Translations under genes and position numbers: made by a program
From: an uncultured Collinsella sp.
GTDB taxonomy: Bacteria > Actinomycetota > Coriobacteriia > Coriobacteriales > Coriobacteriaceae
Length of the DNA stretch: 7,047 nt
Direction of reading: 5' to 3'
Assembly: GCA_900548075.1 (NCBI GenBank)
Contig: URJD01000093.1
Coordinates: 1-7,047 of the forward strand
In this document: positions 6,036-7,047 of the stretch, piece after piece
Layout: every line of letters begins with the position of its first letter
Position numbering within the stretch: position 1 is the stretch's first letter
The notes under the pieces: generated by a model
Told to the model about the DNA's origin: nothing
Seen by the model: only the letters and a program-made list of their open reading frames with translations
Databases searched by the model: none

Positions 6036-6108
6036 TTTTCAAGCGAATCATCTTTCTTTTATAGAAAAGATAAGTAATCGAAAGGCGTTTTCTTACTTAA
6101 AAAGAAAA
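6036..6108 (+). promoter_or_regulatory. Candidate promoter and operator region of the DeoR gene
   Basis: This A/T-rich stretch has a weak promoter-like pair, TTTTCA (6036-6041) and TATAGA (6060-6065) with 18 bp between. It also holds two dyads: ATCTTT/AAAGAT (6050-6055 and 6066-6071) overlapping that -10, and TTTTCTT/AAGAAAA (6088-6094 and 6102-6108). AAGGCGTTTT at 6082-6091 repeats the motif found beside the aldolase promoter. DeoR-family proteins commonly control their own gene and a divergent neighbour, so these are plausible operators; none is proven. Confidence 0.4.
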
Positions 6109-6164
6109 TGAACGAAAATAGAGTCAACACAATTCCTGCAAATTTTGCTGAGAATGGAGCAGTC

Positions 6165-6968
6165 ATGGCCCACGCTACAACCCGTGCTTTCGCCGATGAG
6201 CGTCGCGCCGCGATCATGGAGATGCTCGAGCACAACGCCTCAGTTCAGGTGGCAGAAATCGCCCAGACCTTTGGCGTCTCCTCCGTCACGGCCCGCGCCG
6301 ATCTGGACGCGCTCGCCGAGGCCGGCAAACTGCGCCGCACACATGGTGGCGCCGTGTCACTCCACAAACGCCTAACCGTCTCCACGCAGGATCGCCGCAT
6401 CAACGTCAACGTTGCCGCCAAACAGGCCATCGCGCAAAGCGCCATCGCACTCGTCAGCGACGGCGACACGCTGCTCATCGACTCGGGCACCACCGCGCTC
6501 GAATTTGTCCGCCTGCTCGACCAACGCGACGGCATCACCGTCATCACCGCAGACATTACCATCGCCGACTACATCGACGAGAGTATGCCCTCGGTCGATG
6601 TCGTCATGCTGGGCGGCGCGCTGCGCAAAGGGCACCGCTATCTGTACGGTCCGCTCACCATGCAGGCACTGCAGATGGTTCACGCCGACCTCGCCATTAT
6701 GTGCCCCGGCGCCTTTGTTCCAGGCTGTGGCTTTACGACCGACTTTCCGCAGATGGCCGAGACCAAAGCGGCTATGGTCGGTGCCGCCCGTCAAAGCGTC
6801 GCCCTTATGGACGCCAGCAAGGTCAACGGACGCGGCATGTACCGCTTTGCCGAGCTGACCGATGTCGACACCATCGTGATGGACCGTGATCCCGATGGCG
6901 CCGTCGCCACCTCAATCGCCGAGACCGCCGACGACGCCCGCCCGAATCTCGTCATCGCCGGCGCTTAA
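6165..6968 (+). CDS. DeoR/GlpR-family transcriptional regulator, 267 aa
   Basis: Sugar-phosphate-responsive DNA-binding regulator. The N-terminal winged helix-turn-helix (about 12-66) has the DeoR pattern: DERRAAIMEMLE, the recognition helix region VSSVTARADLDALAEAG and the hallmark RTHGGAV (58-64). The C-terminal sensor domain, related to ribose-5-phosphate isomerase folds, has GDTLLIDSGTT (100-110), VVMLGGALRKG (146-156), YGPL (161-164) and a late ETKAAM and DASKV segment. Where most relatives have a Gly-rich ADGI-like strand this protein has CPGAF, and VITADI replaces the common VVTNSL, so the ligand pocket may differ. Length is normal. ATG 6165 is chosen: GGAG lies five bases upstream and the family N-terminus fits. 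An in-frame ATG at 6108 would add 19 residues from A/T-rich DNA with no ribosome-binding site. The gene is divergent from the aldolase, which suggests it controls aldolase expression; effector unknown. Confidence 0.93.
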   Translation: MAHATTRAFADERRAAIMEMLEHNASVQVAEIAQTFGVSSVTARADLDALAEAGKLRRTHGGAVSLHKRLTVSTQDRRINVNVAAKQAIAQSAIALVSDGDTLLIDSGTTALEFVRLLDQRDGITVITADITIADYIDESMPSVDVVMLGGALRKGHRYLYGPLTMQALQMVHADLAIMCPGAFVPGCGFTTDFPQMAETKAAMVGAARQSVALMDASKVNGRGMYRFAELTDVDTIVMDRDPDGAVATSIAETADDARPNLVIAGA

Positions 6969-6970
6969 AC

Positions 6971-6993
6971 AAAAACCACCACAAAGGTGCCTG
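6971..6993. terminator. Likely single arm of a disrupted terminator
   Basis: Three bases after the DeoR stop there is AAAAACCACCACAAAGG, which looks like the left arm of a bidirectional terminator (A run, then the stem strand). Only a weak 4-bp hairpin (CACC 6977-6980, GGTG 6986-6989) forms locally and no T run follows. The expected right arm, of the type CCTTTGTGGTGGTTTTT, is absent from the window. An insertion sequence end begins directly after, so the arm may lie on its far side. Confidence 0.35.
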
Positions 6994-7047
6994 TGAACTG
7001 CGCCCCGAAACTTGGACTGAATAAATAGCGACTACGCCGCAAGGGCC
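6994..7047 (-). mobile_element. Probable end of an IS3-family (IS150-like) insertion sequence, partial
   Basis: TGAACTGCGCCCC followed by GAAACTTGGAC (6994-7017) has the form of IS150-group terminal repeats, which start TGxACTG, run through C-rich bases and end in a TTGGAC-like block. On the minus strand the window edge reads Ala-Leu-Ala-Ala-stop (7046-7032), as expected for the last codons of an IS3-type transposase OrfB ending just inside the right terminal repeat. The element would therefore extend beyond the right edge with its transposase on the minus strand. Only 54 bp are visible, so family assignment rests on memory of these ends. Confidence 0.45.

Noticed and set aside
1..7047. CRISPR array, tRNA or rRNA genes
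   Set aside because: No regularly spaced repeats, no cloverleaf-like sequence and no ribosomal RNA segments were seen on either strand.

Overview
The window looks like chromosomal DNA of a high-GC gut actinobacterium, most likely Collinsella or a close relative in the Coriobacteriia. That is inferred from GC-rich third codon positions, frequent GAGG-type ribosome-binding sites and the general gene style; no taxonomic marker gene is present.

Layout, left to right. (1) Positions 9-106 form a nested inverted-repeat element that folds, as minus-strand RNA, into one long stem capped by a C(UUCG)G tetraloop. It lies just downstream of (2) a two-gene minus-strand operon, 3136 to 151, encoding a BceAB-type ABC transporter (ATPase first, then an overlapping ten-helix FtsX-like permease with a large extracellular domain). 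(3) A 148-bp divergent promoter region with a 9+9 dyad and a perfect 12-bp palindrome separates this operon from (4) a plus-strand gene (3285-4271, TTG start) that fuses a Nudix/MutT-like hydrolase to a Vsr-type mismatch endonuclease through a basic Lys/Pro/Arg linker. This fusion is the most unusual gene in the window. (5) About 700 bp follow with at most one doubtful 69-codon ORF (4525-4734), a GC-rich hairpin before it, and a perfect 29-bp inverted repeat (4816-4940) enclosing a strong bidirectional terminator. (6) A class II ketose-bisphosphate aldolase gene on the minus strand (4974-5831) is divergent from (7) a DeoR-family regulator on the plus strand (6165-6968). The 333 bp between their starts carry repeated GCGTTTT motifs and A/T-rich dyads that are plausible operators. 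(8) The right edge holds what looks like one arm of a terminator followed by an IS3-family-like insertion sequence end (from 6994).

How the genes may work together. The ABC pair probably handles a peptide antibiotic or another envelope-active compound, but no sensor kinase or response regulator gene is in view. The Nudix-Vsr protein would join nucleotide-pool clean-up to repair of T:G mismatches. No cytosine methyltransferase, the usual Vsr partner, is present here. The aldolase and the DeoR regulator form a plausible sugar-phosphate control pair. Functions are assigned from motifs read by eye; no database search was possible.
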